A stretch of DNA of 64,000 bases from Pauljensenia sp018375675 (GCA_041432705.1 JAPWAE010000006.1:72089-136088); one strand, 5' to 3'; shown: positions 52,766-62,000, numbered from the stretch's first letter. Program-made: numbers and translations. The notes: a model not told the origin generated them from the letters alone.

Positions 52766-52915
52766 CCGCCCGTGCCCATACGTGTCCGCACGTGGGCCCT
52801 TTCATCCGCACGTGGGCCCTTTCATCCGCACGTGGGCCCTTTCAACCGCACGGGGGTAACGCCGCCTACGCGCAGGTCATGGGGTTTCCGTGCGTATCGA
52901 GGGGTTAACGTGCAG
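52766..52915. repeat. Array G: tandem and inverted repeat, 20 bp period
   Basis: CCGCACGTGGGCCCTTTCAT is repeated in tandem at 52786, 52806 and 52826, with a partial fourth copy at 52846 and a decayed one at 52766. Two inverted-like units, GGGGTTTCCGTGCG (52881) and GGGGTTAACGTGCA (52901), follow 20 bp apart. It lies directly beyond the 3' end of yjdF. Confidence 0.85.
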
Positions 52916-52918
52916 TCC

Positions 52919-53344
52919 TTAGTGGCCGCGGTGGCGAGCTTTCGCTTTCAGGCGGGCGAGGCGGCGTTTCTCTTCAGCTTTCTCACGTTTCTTCTGCTTG
53001 GTCGTGGAAGCTCGTTCTCGTGCCATGCGTTCGCGTTCTGCTTGAATCGCTGCCTGTGATGCAGTGGAAGGAAGCGCACGGCGGGCGAGGTGGGAAGCTT
53101 GGCGCTGTGTGCGCTTAGGGTTGTGGTGTGTCGTCTGGCGTTGGGCCATATCGGGCGTCCAAGCGGCCTCGTCGAGGCGGCACAGGAGAGCGTTAGCGTG
53201 AGCGAGAAGGAACTCGTAGAACTCCGCGTCTGAGGGCTGCGCGCCGAACACGATTCTAACGGCGCGAACACGGTCGGCCTCGTGGCGCTCAATGACACCG
53301 ACCCAGAACTGACCATCGAAATATAGTGTGGACTCCGTCTTCAT
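52919..53344 (-). CDS. yjdF: YjdF family protein (DUF2992)
   Basis: YjdF is a small basic protein whose gene in Firmicutes is controlled by a riboswitch that binds azaaromatic compounds; its own activity is unknown. This 141-residue copy has STLYFDGQFWVGVIERHE at the start, RAVRIVFGAQPSDAEFYEFL, HNPKRTQRQASHLARRAL, a long charged helix (ERMARERASTTKQKKREKAE) and the hallmark end KAKARHRGH. The ATG at 53344 has GGAG upstream; the open frame to 53419 is leader. A TATAAT 127 bp upstream suggests a structured leader. It is a single gene next to repeat arrays F and G. Confidence 0.9.
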   Translation of the reverse strand: MKTESTLYFDGQFWVGVIERHEADRVRAVRIVFGAQPSDAEFYEFLLAHANALLCRLDEAAWTPDMAQRQTTHHNPKRTQRQASHLARRALPSTASQAAIQAERERMARERASTTKQKKREKAEEKRRLARLKAKARHRGH

Positions 53345-53477
53345 TACTCGTCTCCAGGTACACCAAGGTGGACCCGATGACGCTGGATTCTGCTCGGGGC
53401 AGCGACGGATGCGAGGCATCGCCCAGACTTCCTACTGGACTGTGCGGTTCGCGTATCAGGACTGACGACTCATTATA
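53345..53477 (-). promoter_or_regulatory. yjdF: yjdF promoter and candidate riboswitch leader
   Basis: A perfect TATAAT -10 (53472-53477 on the minus strand) precedes a leader of about 120 nt before the ATG. The leader contains CACCTTGGTG as a small hairpin beside the ribosome site. Many yjdF genes have a ligand-binding leader of about this size, so one is likely here, but I cannot match the consensus from memory. From 53478 to 53606 I see nothing else. Confidence 0.5.
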
Positions 53478-53606
53478 CGTCCCGTGTTCCAGGGTGTTGC
53501 TACTGGACGATCGGCTTGCCGCCGATGGACAAGGCCTTGCGCGCGCTTCACGCGCTGCCTGATGCCCCGACTGACCTCGCGCGCGAGGCGGGGGCTGCCC
53601 TCAGCG

Positions 53607-55316
53607 CTATCGTCTCTCGTCGAGCCGGTGGAGGCGTCCCCACCAGCGGGTGATCAGCCACTCGTCGTGCGTTGAGATAACCAGGGTTCCCTCCCACTCG
53701 CGCATTGTCTCTTCGAGGGACTCCAGGGCGTTCAGGTCCAGGTAGTTCGTGGGCTCGTCGATCACGAGGATCTGAGCGTCGGCCCGCGCCGCGAACGCCA
53801 GCTGTGCCCTGCGTTGGTTTCCCGCGGAGAGCTCACCGAGCGGCCGGTTCCACGCCGCTGGGGGAACGAATCCCTTCCCGGCCTCCCTGATGCCCAGGTA
53901 CCACGCATCCTCGGGGATGAGGGGGTCGCCGGGCCGCGGGAGCACCTGGGGCACGAGGACGACCCCGGAGGCGGCGTCGACGCGTCCGTGCGCCCCGCTG
54001 GGGGCCCCGCGTGCGATCCACTCCAGCAGGGTGGTCTTGCCCGACCCGTTGGGCCCTGCGACGAGGAGGTGCTCGCCGTAGCGCACCTCGAAGGAGGTCG
54101 GCGCGAGGCGTCCCTCCACCGACGCGCCGCGGACGGCCAGGGCGATACCCATTGCGTGTGGATGCGGTGACCTCCCGCCCGTGGTGGTCCTCATGGCGCG
54201 GGGGAAAGAGAACGCACCCTCGTCATAGCGGGGCTTGGGGACTTCGTGTGCCGCGAGAACCGACAGCTTCTGGGAGTCGTCGTTGATGCGCCTCGTCGAG
54301 GCGGCCTGGCTGCGGTCGGCGTAGTACTTCTGCGCCATCCTCGTCTCGGTGCGGGGTTTGAAGCGCGCATGCCCCACCACCGTCGAATCCCGCTGGTGAG
54401 ATACGAGTCGGCGTTTCTCGGCCTGCTGATCCGCATGGATCGCGGTGTGCCGCGAGCGTGCGTCGGCCTTGTTGCGCAGGTAGTCCGAGTAGGATCCTCG
54501 TACCCTGTACGCCCCGAAGTCCGCGGGCTCTCCCTTGGAGATTGCCACCGCCCGCCACGGTGTCGGATCCAGGTCGAGCAGCGCCGTCGCCGTGCGCTCA
54601 ATGAAGGCCCGGTCGTGGCTGGTCATGAGCACCGGCCCCTGCCAGTCGTCGATTGTGTGTGCTAGGTGCTCGCGCCCGTCAGTGTCCAGGTGGTTCGTCG
54701 GCTCGTCCAGGACGAGGGCCTCTGGTCGATCGACGAGGGTGAGGGCCAGGCGCAGGCGGGCACGCTGCCCCGGGGAGAGGGAGGCGAGGGGGCGGGAGCG
54801 GTCGAGGCCTCCTAGGCCGAGGTCCTCCAGGGTCTGTTCGAGGCGCGTGTCGATGGTCCACGCATCCCGCGTGATCATCGCCGCTAGGACGCGGTCGTAC
54901 TCCGCTTCGTCGCGCGGAGAGGGGTCCCGGGCGAGGTGCTCGGTGAGGAAGTCGAAGCGCGCCGCCAGCTCGCGGGTGTCCGACGTGGCGGCATCGATGA
55001 GCTGTGCGACGGTGCGGGACTCCCTGTCCCCCGCGAGTGGAGGGTGAGACGCCAGAGGGACTCCCGGTGTTGACCACGTGGCCGCGGGCCGATGAATTGG
55101 GGGAACTAGCTGGGTCGCGGAGAGTGCCGGGCCGGTGATCGTTCCGGAGTCCGGCTGGAGTCGGCCCGCTGCGAGGGCCAGCAGCGTTGACTTGCCGATC
55201 CCGTTTGGGCCGACGACGATGAGGCGGTCGGTGGGCCCACACGTGAAGGAGACGTTAGTGAGGACGGGCAGTGTGCCGTAGGAAAAGAAGACGTGGGAAA
55301 AGACAATCGTGGACAT
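53607..55316 (-). CDS. ABC-F family ATPase, possible ribosome-protection protein
   Basis: ABC-F proteins have two ATPase domains and no membrane part; several displace antibiotics from ribosomes. From the ATG at 55316 the protein is 569 residues. Domain 1 has Walker A GPNGIGKST (36-44), signature LSPGQRARLRLA and VLDEPTNHLD. A basic linker (RNKADARSRHTAIHADQQAE) separates domain 2, with GPNGSGKTT, LSAGNQRRAQLA and VIDEPTNYLD. Both signatures differ from the consensus LSGGQ. The start codon lies inside a predicted 10 bp stem, a layout that suits translational control. An in-frame upstream start at 55373 overlaps the -10 and is not favoured. Resistance to a particular drug cannot be inferred. 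Confidence 0.85.
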   Translation of the reverse strand: MSTIVFSHVFFSYGTLPVLTNVSFTCGPTDRLIVVGPNGIGKSTLLALAAGRLQPDSGTITGPALSATQLVPPIHRPAATWSTPGVPLASHPPLAGDRESRTVAQLIDAATSDTRELAARFDFLTEHLARDPSPRDEAEYDRVLAAMITRDAWTIDTRLEQTLEDLGLGGLDRSRPLASLSPGQRARLRLALTLVDRPEALVLDEPTNHLDTDGREHLAHTIDDWQGPVLMTSHDRAFIERTATALLDLDPTPWRAVAISKGEPADFGAYRVRGSYSDYLRNKADARSRHTAIHADQQAEKRRLVSHQRDSTVVGHARFKPRTETRMAQKYYADRSQAASTRRINDDSQKLSVLAAHEVPKPRYDEGAFSFPRAMRTTTGGRSPHPHAMGIALAVRGASVEGRLAPTSFEVRYGEHLLVAGPNGSGKTTLLEWIARGAPSGAHGRVDAASGVVLVPQVLPRPGDPLIPEDAWYLGIREAGKGFVPPAAWNRPLGELSAGNQRRAQLAFAARADAQILVIDEPTNYLDLNALESLEETMREWEGTLVISTHDEWLITRWWGRLHRLDERR

Positions 55317-55377
55317 AATGCACCTTGGGGAGGAGGGGCAGGGAGGCATTATGTCAGGAGTCCATGGGGACATTATA
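55312..55377 (-). promoter_or_regulatory. ABC-F promoter and start-codon-sequestering leader hairpin
   Basis: TATAAT (55372-55377, minus strand) is a perfect -10. In the ~50 nt leader, GACATAATGC (55346-55355, read on the minus strand) pairs with GCATTATGTC (55312-55321), which contains the ATG. The ribosome site AAGG is in the loop. A third partly complementary element overlaps the -10 (55369-55377). Confidence 0.6.
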
Positions 55378-55503
55378 CCGGCAACGGCGCGCAGGCGCGG
55401 CAGTTCTGCACGGAAATGGGGGCGTCCTCCCGGGGCTGTCTGACAGGACTAACGGCTTGCCGATCGACGACATGAGCATGCGGGAGGACACCCGGACAAA
55501 ATA

Positions 55504-55539
55504 CTCCCCCGCGAGCCCTCGATGGGGCCCGCGGGGGAG
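55504..55539. terminator. Terminator of the small membrane protein operon
   Basis: CTCCCCCGCG (55504-55513) pairs with CGCGGGGGAG (55530-55539), with a further GCCC/GGGC pair inside. It is 24 bp beyond the stop of the gene at 55563. Confidence 0.8.
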
Positions 55540-55562
55540 GAACGGCGACTACTGAGAGATCC

Positions 55563-55832
55563 TCAGAACAGCAGCGGCGCGAAGCCGGCCACCGGGGCGA
55601 GGAATGCGGCGCCACCCAGCACAGCTGCCTTGATGTAGGGGAAGGCAACGAAGGCCGCGATGATGAGGACCACGAGCAGCGCCATGAGGATCAGGTTGTT
55701 GCGCTGGCGCTTGTACTGCTCGGGGGTCAGCTCCTCCTTCTTACGGATGAGCGGGGCCTCGCCGTGGACGGAACCGGTGTTGCCGCCGGGCTTCGCGCCC
55801 TCGTTCTCGGTCGGGAAGTGCTGGTCGGACAT
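55563..55832 (-). CDS. Small membrane protein of unknown function
   Basis: I do not recognise this 89-residue protein. The first ~45 residues are polar and charged (EELTPEQYKRQRNN precedes the membrane). Two hydrophobic segments follow: LILMALLVVLIIAAFVAF and a Gly/Ala-rich stretch to the C-terminus. AGGAG precedes the ATG. It begins 29 bp after the end of the DUF1266-type gene, on the same strand, so the two are probably one transcript. Confidence 0.7.
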   Translation of the reverse strand: MSDQHFPTENEGAKPGGNTGSVHGEAPLIRKKEELTPEQYKRQRNNLILMALLVVLIIAAFVAFPYIKAAVLGGAAFLAPVAGFAPLLF

Positions 55833-55861
55833 GGTGGTCTCCTATGGGATGTTCAAGGGGA

Positions 55862-57043
55862 TCAGTTGACGATTGGCTTGCCGCCGATGGACATGGGGGC
55901 GCGGGTGCGGGCCTGGGCATCGAGGTCCTTCTCCCACGAGGAGGCGTCCTCCCAGTTGACGGAAGACAGCAGGTGCAGAGCACCCATCTCGCGCAGCGCG
56001 TCGAGGATGATGAAACGCGGGGCGGGGTAGGGGGCGTTCCACGGGATCGCGGTCCACAGGCCGTTCGTGCCGACGAGGAACTCGCCGCGGTTGCGGTCGT
56101 GCAGATCGTTGTTCTCGGTCTGCGCGTCGCCCTCGGCGGCCCACAGCCAGCGGGTGACGCGGAAGGCCTCCCACGTCTCCTCCCACGAGGAGTAGGAGAA
56201 CTGCAAAGCCCGGTTGATGACCGCGAGAGTGTCCCAGGCCTCGTCCTCGCTCAGCCAGCCCTGGCCGGCACCCGCGCGCGTCAGGTTCGCGGCGCGAATG
56301 AGGTCCCACGCGGCGAAATCGAGGGTCTGGATGCCGCGGTCGTTGTCCAGGAAACGGCGGATGCGCCAGCGGCGCTCCCAGTCCTCCATCGACGAGTCGG
56401 CGGTCTTATTCAGGCGAGCGATCTCGGTGTCCGCCCAGCCGGGCCTCGCGCAGCGGTCGCGCAGGGCCGCGAAATCCTCGCGGTGCCCGGCGCGCAGAAG
56501 CGAATAGATCTGGCGGAGCAGGCCCTCGCGGTCCGTGATACCCCAGTCGCGCTCCAACATCGCCTTCATGGCACCCGGCTGCGCGAGCTTCAGCTGGTTG
56601 ACGATCTCGTCGTTGCACAGCGAGTAGACCATGGACGGGGCCAGCAGGCGAGCCTGCGGGTCGGTGGCCATGTCCTCGCGCTTGCCGCGCAGATGCGGGG
56701 TGTGGTGCTCGTTGAGCTTGTTCCACTCGCCTTCCTTGCCGGCCTTGCGCACGTCGCGCGGCGCGGGAACAGCGCCCTTCGAGCGGGCGGCCGCCTGCTT
56801 GAAGTAATGCGTCGCAAGGGCCACGATGACGCAGCCGATCGCGAACCAAATCGGGAACGGAATGTCGGAGAGGAAATTCTGGAGCACAGACTGATTGTGC
56901 CCGATGGAAAGCAGATCACACAATTCAGGGGCGCTTGTGCGCACCACGTGGGACGAGGCCGGGGCTTCCCCTATGTAATAGGTACCGCCTGATGAGCCCA
57001 CCGGCGCCTCGCCCGGGCGCGCCCGCGCGCGAGAATCCGACAC
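55862..57043 (-). CDS. DUF1266-type protein with N-terminal membrane anchor
   Basis: One membrane segment (FPIWFAIGCVIVALATHYF, ~64-82) precedes a cytoplasmic domain that looks like DUF1266. That domain has WGITDREGLLRQIYSLLRAG, DFAAWDLIRAANLTRAGAG, GWLSEDEAWDTLAVINRALQ and SSWEETWEAFRVTRWLWAAE. DUF1266 proteins are widespread, of unknown role, and in E. coli include YbeU and YbeR. The start is uncertain: GTG at 57043 has only GAGG nearby, and later GTGs would still keep the membrane segment. The N-terminal tail contains a copy of the recurrent 13-mer, read as EAPASS. Confidence 0.65.
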   Translation of the reverse strand: MSDSRARARPGEAPVGSSGGTYYIGEAPASSHVVRTSAPELCDLLSIGHNQSVLQNFLSDIPFPIWFAIGCVIVALATHYFKQAAARSKGAVPAPRDVRKAGKEGEWNKLNEHHTPHLRGKREDMATDPQARLLAPSMVYSLCNDEIVNQLKLAQPGAMKAMLERDWGITDREGLLRQIYSLLRAGHREDFAALRDRCARPGWADTEIARLNKTADSSMEDWERRWRIRRFLDNDRGIQTLDFAAWDLIRAANLTRAGAGQGWLSEDEAWDTLAVINRALQFSYSSWEETWEAFRVTRWLWAAEGDAQTENNDLHDRNRGEFLVGTNGLWTAIPWNAPYPAPRFIILDALREMGALHLLSSVNWEDASSWEKDLDAQARTRAPMSIGGKPIVN

Positions 57044-57202
57044 TGCCTCGTGAATGTCAAACCCGAGGGGCGTGAGACGCGCGGAAGCGGTCCCGGTACC
57101 CAGATGCGGGTGGGACGCGGTAAGGTCCTCCCAGATGCCTCGGCGCGTAGACCCGCCGGTGAGGTGCTACAAATACTGGGGAAGCGACGGAAGGGACCGG
57201 CA

Positions 57203-59947
57203 ATGTCAGCGACGAAGCTCGTGATCGTGGAGTCTCCTGCGAAGGCAGCCACCATCGAGGGATACCTGGGTCCCGACTACCACGTGACCGCCTCCATCGG
57301 CCACATCCGCGACCTTCCGCAGCCCTCCGAGCTGCCCAAGGACATGAAGAAGGGGCCCTTCGGCCGCTTCGCCGTCAACGTGGATGACGGTTTCGCGCCC
57401 TACTACGTGGTGAACCCGGACAAGAAGAAAAAGGTCACCGAACTCAAGAAACTCCTCAAGGAGTGCGACGAACTCTATCTGGCAACTGATGAGGACCGCG
57501 AGGGTGAGGCCATCGCGTGGCACCTCCTGCAGGTCCTGAAGCCGAAGGTTCCCGTGCGCCGCATGGTGTTCCACGAAATCACGAAGGAAGCGATCCAGCG
57601 TGCCCTGGAGAACACGCGCGACCTGGACACCGACCTTGTGGACGCGCAGGAGACCCGCCGCATCCTCGACCGCCTCTACGGCTACGAGGTCTCGCCCCTC
57701 CTGTGGCGCAAGATTCGCCCGTCCCTGTCTGCTGGCCGTGTGCAGTCGGTGGCCACGCGCCTCGTGGTCGCCCGTGAGCGCGACCGCATGGCGCATGTGA
57801 GCGCCCAGTACTGGTCGATCGATACGGCTTTCACGTCGGCGGGCCAGGCCTTCGGTGCGCGCGTCTCCTCCGTGGACGGTCACTCGATCGCGACCGGTTC
57901 CGACTTTTCCGAGAAGGGTGAGCTGAGTGCGAAGGCGGCCAAGGCCGGCGTCCTCCACCTGGACGAGGCGACCGCCCGCGCCTACGCCCGCGCGCTGTCC
58001 GACGCCCCGGCCTCGGTCATCGACTCGGTGACCCGTAAGCCCTACCGCCGCCGCCCGGCCGCCCCCTTCACGACGTCGACCCTCCAGCAGGAGGCGTCGC
58101 GCAAGCTGCACTGGAACGCGTCCTCGACGATGCGCACCGCCCAGTCCCTCTACGAGTCCGGTTACATCACCTACATGCGTACCGACTCCACGGCGCTGTC
58201 CAGCCAGGCGATCCACGCCGCCCGCGAGCAGGCTACCCAGCTCTACGGGGCCGAGGCCGTGGCTGAGTCCCCGCGCCTGTACGGCACCACCTCGAAGGGC
58301 GCGCAGGAGGCGCACGAGGCGATCCGTCCCGCGGGTGATCACTTCCGCACGCCGGGCGAGGTGGCCGGTTCCCTGTCGAAGCAGCAGCTGGCGCTGTACG
58401 ACCTGATCTGGAAGCGCACGGTTGCCTCGCAGATGGCCGACGCCCTCGGCTACACGGCGACGATCCGCGTGCTCACCGGCATTGAGGTCGACGGTAAGCG
58501 CCACGACGTGCTGTCCTCGGCCTCGGGTACGGTCATCACCTCCCCGGGCTTCCGCCTGGCCTACCAGGAGGGCCGCGACCAGGGGCGTTACGACGCGGAA
58601 AAGAACGACGCGGAGAAGACCCTGCCGGACGTCGCTGAGGGCGATCCCGCGACGCTGACCGAGGCCACCCCCGACGGCCACGAGACCCAGCCCCCGGGCC
58701 GCTACACGGAGGCCACGCTGGTCAAGACCATGGAGGAGCTCGGCATCGGCCGTCCCTCCACCTACGCGGCCACCATCCAGACGATCGGGGACCGCGGGTA
58801 CGTGACGCACCGCGGCCAGTACCTGGTGCCCACGTGGCTGGCGTTCTCCGTGACGCGCCTGCTCGAGGAGAACCTGGCGAACCTGGTCGACTACGACTTC
58901 ACGGCCTCGATGGAGGGCGACCTGGACCGTATCGCCGCGGGCGAGGAGAACGGCACGGAGTTCCTGTCCGGCTTCTTCTTCGGCCCCGACGGCACGGGCG
59001 AGAACGGCGGCCTGCGCCACGACGTCGCCTCCCTGGGTGACGACATCGACGCGCGCGCCGTTAACTCGATCGACCTGGGTCGCGGCGTGACGCTGCGCGT
59101 GGGTCGCTACGGCCCCTACATGGAAAAGGCCGACGGGACGCGCGCGAACGTGCCGCCGGAGGTTGCTCCCGACGAGCTGACGGACGAGCTGGTGGACCAG
59201 CTCTTCTCCCGCGCCGCCGACGACGGTCGCGAGCTGGGCGTCGACCCGGCGACCGGTCACACGATCATCGTCAAGGACGGCCGCTACGGCCCCTACGTCA
59301 CCGAGGTCCTGCCCGAGGCAGCCGAGGGGGCCGAGGAGGGCGCGAAGAAGACGAAGAAGGCTGCCGCCAAGCCTCGCACCGCCTCGCTGTTCAAGACCAT
59401 GGACATCGCCACCGTCACCCTCGAGGATGCCCTGTCGCTGCTGTCCCTGCCACGCGAGGTGGGCACGGACCCGGCCTCGGGCGAGGTCATCACCGCGCAG
59501 AACGGCCGCTACGGCCCCTACCTGAAGAAGGGCACGGACTCGCGCACGCTGGCCTCCGAGGACCAGCTGCTGACCATCACCCTGGACGAGGCCCTGGCCA
59601 TCTATGCGCAGCCCAAGACGCGAGGCCGCGGCACGGCCCGCCCGCCGCTGCGCGAGTTCGGCGAGGACCCGATCTCGGGCAAGAAGGTTACCGTCAAGGA
59701 CGGCCGCTTCGGCCCCTACGTGACGGACGGCGAGACCAACGTGACGGTGCCGCGCGCCGAGACGGTCGAGGACCTGACGGCCGAGCGCGCCTACGAGCTC
59801 CTCGCCGACAAGCGCGCCAAGGGTCCCGCCCCCAAGCGCACGCGCAAGACGGCCACGAAGAAGACGACAACCAAGAAGACGAGCGCGAAGAAGACCACCG
59901 CGAAGAAGACGGCCACCAAGAAGGCCGCGACGAAGAAGGACAGCTGA
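57203..59947 (+). CDS. topA: DNA topoisomerase I
   Basis: TopA relaxes negative supercoils through a 5'-phosphotyrosine intermediate. The Toprim domain opens with KLVIVESPAKAATIEGYL and carries the acidic residues in ATDEDREGEAIAWHL. The active Tyr324 lies in YITYMRTDST. C-terminal repeat modules (GRYGPYMEK, GRYGPYVTE, GRYGPYLKK, GRFGPYVTD) replace the zinc fingers, and a long Lys/Thr/Ala tail ends the protein, both typical of actinobacterial TopA. The ATG at 57203 has GGAAGGGA upstream; the frame starts earlier at 57050 without similarity. It overlaps tmk by one base. Confidence 0.97.
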   Translation: MSATKLVIVESPAKAATIEGYLGPDYHVTASIGHIRDLPQPSELPKDMKKGPFGRFAVNVDDGFAPYYVVNPDKKKKVTELKKLLKECDELYLATDEDREGEAIAWHLLQVLKPKVPVRRMVFHEITKEAIQRALENTRDLDTDLVDAQETRRILDRLYGYEVSPLLWRKIRPSLSAGRVQSVATRLVVARERDRMAHVSAQYWSIDTAFTSAGQAFGARVSSVDGHSIATGSDFSEKGELSAKAAKAGVLHLDEATARAYARALSDAPASVIDSVTRKPYRRRPAAPFTTSTLQQEASRKLHWNASSTMRTAQSLYESGYITYMRTDSTALSSQAIHAAREQATQLYGAEAVAESPRLYGTTSKGAQEAHEAIRPAGDHFRTPGEVAGSLSKQQLALYDLIWKRTVASQMADALGYTATIRVLTGIEVDGKRHDVLSSASGTVITSPGFRLAYQEGRDQGRYDAEKNDAEKTLPDVAEGDPATLTEATPDGHETQPPGRYTEATLVKTMEELGIGRPSTYAATIQTIGDRGYVTHRGQYLVPTWLAFSVTRLLEENLANLVDYDFTASMEGDLDRIAAGEENGTEFLSGFFFGPDGTGENGGLRHDVASLGDDIDARAVNSIDLGRGVTLRVGRYGPYMEKADGTRANVPPEVAPDELTDELVDQLFSRAADDGRELGVDPATGHTIIVKDGRYGPYVTEVLPEAAEGAEEGAKKTKKAAAKPRTASLFKTMDIATVTLEDALSLLSLPREVGTDPASGEVITAQNGRYGPYLKKGTDSRTLASEDQLLTITLDEALAIYAQPKTRGRGTARPPLREFGEDPISGKKVTVKDGRFGPYVTDGETNVTVPRAETVEDLTAERAYELLADKRAKGPAPKRTRKTATKKTTTKKTSAKKTTAKKTATKKAATKKDS

Positions 59948-60774
59948 TGGCAGCGCGAGGAGTGTTCATCACCTTCGAAGGTGGCGACGGCTCGGGGAAG
60001 TCCACGCAGATCCAGTCGGTGCGTGACTGGTTCGAGAGTCGTGGCCGCGAGGTCATCGTCACCCGCGAGCCGGGCGGCACCGAGCTGGGTACGGAGATCC
60101 GTCGCCTCGTGCAGAACGGCCCCGAGGATGTCGACGCGCGCACGGAGGCCCTCCTGTACGCGGCCGACCGCGCCTACCACGTCGCCACGGTCATCGCCCC
60201 CGCCCTCGAGCGCGGCGCGGTTGTGCTGGGGGACCGCTACATCGACTCCTCCCTGGCCTACCAGGGTGCGGCCCGATCCCTCGGCGTGGACGAGATCGCG
60301 TCCCTGTCCGCATGGGCGACCCGCGGCCTCTACCCCTCACTGACCTTCCTCCTGGACCTGCCCCCGGAGGTCGGAGCGCGCCGCCGCACCGATGCCCCGG
60401 ACCGCATGGAGCGCGAATCCATGGACTTCCACGAGCGCGTGCGCCACGAGTACCTGCGCCTCGCCGACGCTGAGCCCGACCGCATCGTCGTCATCGACGC
60501 GGTGGGCACGGTCGATGAGGTCTTCTCCGAGATCCGCGGCGTCCTCGTCGAGCGCTTCGAGGGCGGCTCCGTCACCATCGACGAGGCCGACGACGCAATG
60601 CCCGCGCCGGCTGAGGAGGCCCCGGCCTCGTCGTCTGAGGCCCCCGAGACCCCTGAGGCCGCTGAAGTCCCCGAGAAGCCGCGCGAGAAGAGCGCGAACA
60701 AGGGCAGCGCCCGCAAGCCAGCCACCATGGTGGGAGCCCTGGGCGAGTCCCAGGGCGCGCTCTGGGATGAATGA
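59947..60774 (+). CDS. tmk: Thymidylate kinase with acidic C-terminal tail
   Basis: Tmk phosphorylates dTMP to dTDP. The P-loop FEGGDGSGKST lies at residues 10-20, the TREPGGTELG and GDRYIDSSLAYQG substrate motifs follow, and the lid is RRTDAPDRMER. The kinase ends near residue 210. A ~65-residue tail rich in Glu, Ala and Pro and then Lys follows, unusual for the family but common in this window. It includes an in-frame copy of the 13-mer (read as APASS). It overlaps both neighbours, topA by 1 bp and holB by 4 bp. Confidence 0.95.
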   Translation: MAARGVFITFEGGDGSGKSTQIQSVRDWFESRGREVIVTREPGGTELGTEIRRLVQNGPEDVDARTEALLYAADRAYHVATVIAPALERGAVVLGDRYIDSSLAYQGAARSLGVDEIASLSAWATRGLYPSLTFLLDLPPEVGARRRTDAPDRMERESMDFHERVRHEYLRLADAEPDRIVVIDAVGTVDEVFSEIRGVLVERFEGGSVTIDEADDAMPAPAEEAPASSSEAPETPEAAEVPEKPREKSANKGSARKPATMVGALGESQGALWDE

Positions 60775-61964
60775 TGAGCGTCTGGTCCTCGCTCGTCGGA
60801 CAGGACGCGGCGGTCGCTAAACTCAGCGAGGCCGCGGCGTCCGCCCGCGCGATCGTCGCCTCCCGTGGCGGCTCTCGCGCCTCCGACGACGCGCGTTCCA
60901 TGAGTCACGCCTGGCTCATTACCGGCCCTCCCGGCTCGGGTCGTTCCGTCGCAGCGCGCGCCTTCGCGGCCGCCCTGCAGTGCACGGGCGAGACCGTGGG
61001 GTGTGGCCAGTGCGCGGGATGCCGCACGACGATGGGGCGCACGAACGCCGATGTCGTTTTCGCGGCCACCGAGACCTCGATCATCAACGTGGAGACCGCG
61101 CGTTCCCTCGTGCTGCAGGCGCAGTCCTCGCCCTCCCAGGGACTGTGGCGCGTCATCGTCGTCGAGGATGCGGACCGCCTCGGCGAGTCCGGCGCGAATG
61201 CGCTGCTCAAGGCCATCGAGGAGCCGCCCGAGCACACCGTGTGGCTGCTGTGCGCCCCCAGCCCCGAGGACATGATCGCAACGATCCGCTCGCGCTGCCG
61301 CCACCTCGGCCTGCGTATCCCCACCGCCAGTGCAGTCGCCGACCTGCTCGTGCGCGAGGGCGTCGCCACCCCCGAGGTCGCCCTCGAGGCCGCTCGTGCC
61401 GCCCAGTCGCACATCGGCCTGGCCCGCGCGCTCGCCCGCGACCCCCAGATGCGCGAACGCCGCCGAGCCATCATCACCGCGCCCGCCTCCGTGCGCAGCG
61501 TCGGCGAGGCCGTCATGGCCGCCGACCGCCTCCTCGAGACCGCGAAAGCTCAGGCAGACGCGCAGGTCAGCGAACGAAATGCCCGCGAAAAGGCCGAACT
61601 GATGCGCCAGCTCGGCATGGACGAGGGCGAGAGTGCCACCAAGGCCTCGCGCACGATGCTCCGCCAGCTCGAGGAGGACCAGAAGCGCCGCTCCAAGCGC
61701 GCCCTCACCGACGCGATCGACCGCGCCCTCATTGACCTGCTTGCGATCTACCGCGACGTCCTCATGGTCCAGGTGGGCGGGGACGGCGAACTCATCAACA
61801 CGGACCTGGCCGACCTCGTGCACGAGATTGCCCAGGACTCCACGCCTCGTCAGACCCTCGCGCGCGTCGACCACATCGAGACTGCGCGCAAGCGCCTCGT
61901 GTCAAACGGCAACCCCCTGCTGGTCCTGGAAGACATGGCGATTTCGCTGCGCCCCCAAGCCTGA
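60771..61964 (+). CDS. holB: DNA polymerase III delta' subunit
   Basis: The delta' subunit is the rigid wrench of the clamp loader. The 397-residue protein has WLITGPPGSGRSVAARAFA (a P-loop in which the usual Lys is Arg, as expected of a non-hydrolysing delta'), a zinc knuckle CGQCAGC, VEDADRLGESGANALLKAIE and a TIRSRCRHL segment containing the SRC motif. It starts inside the tmk stop (ATGATG gives two possible starts). The topA-tmk-holB order is common in actinobacteria. Confidence 0.93.
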   Translation: MMSVWSSLVGQDAAVAKLSEAAASARAIVASRGGSRASDDARSMSHAWLITGPPGSGRSVAARAFAAALQCTGETVGCGQCAGCRTTMGRTNADVVFAATETSIINVETARSLVLQAQSSPSQGLWRVIVVEDADRLGESGANALLKAIEEPPEHTVWLLCAPSPEDMIATIRSRCRHLGLRIPTASAVADLLVREGVATPEVALEAARAAQSHIGLARALARDPQMRERRRAIITAPASVRSVGEAVMAADRLLETAKAQADAQVSERNAREKAELMRQLGMDEGESATKASRTMLRQLEEDQKRRSKRALTDAIDRALIDLLAIYRDVLMVQVGGDGELINTDLADLVHEIAQDSTPRQTLARVDHIETARKRLVSNGNPLLVLEDMAISLRPQA

Positions 61965-62000
61965 AAACTGACCCGGCGTTTCTCCGTTACAATCGGGGCC

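Noticed and set aside
57050..57202. 51-residue N-terminal extension of topoisomerase I
   Set aside because: No similarity to TopA; the ATG at 57203 has a good ribosome site and gives the expected N-terminus.
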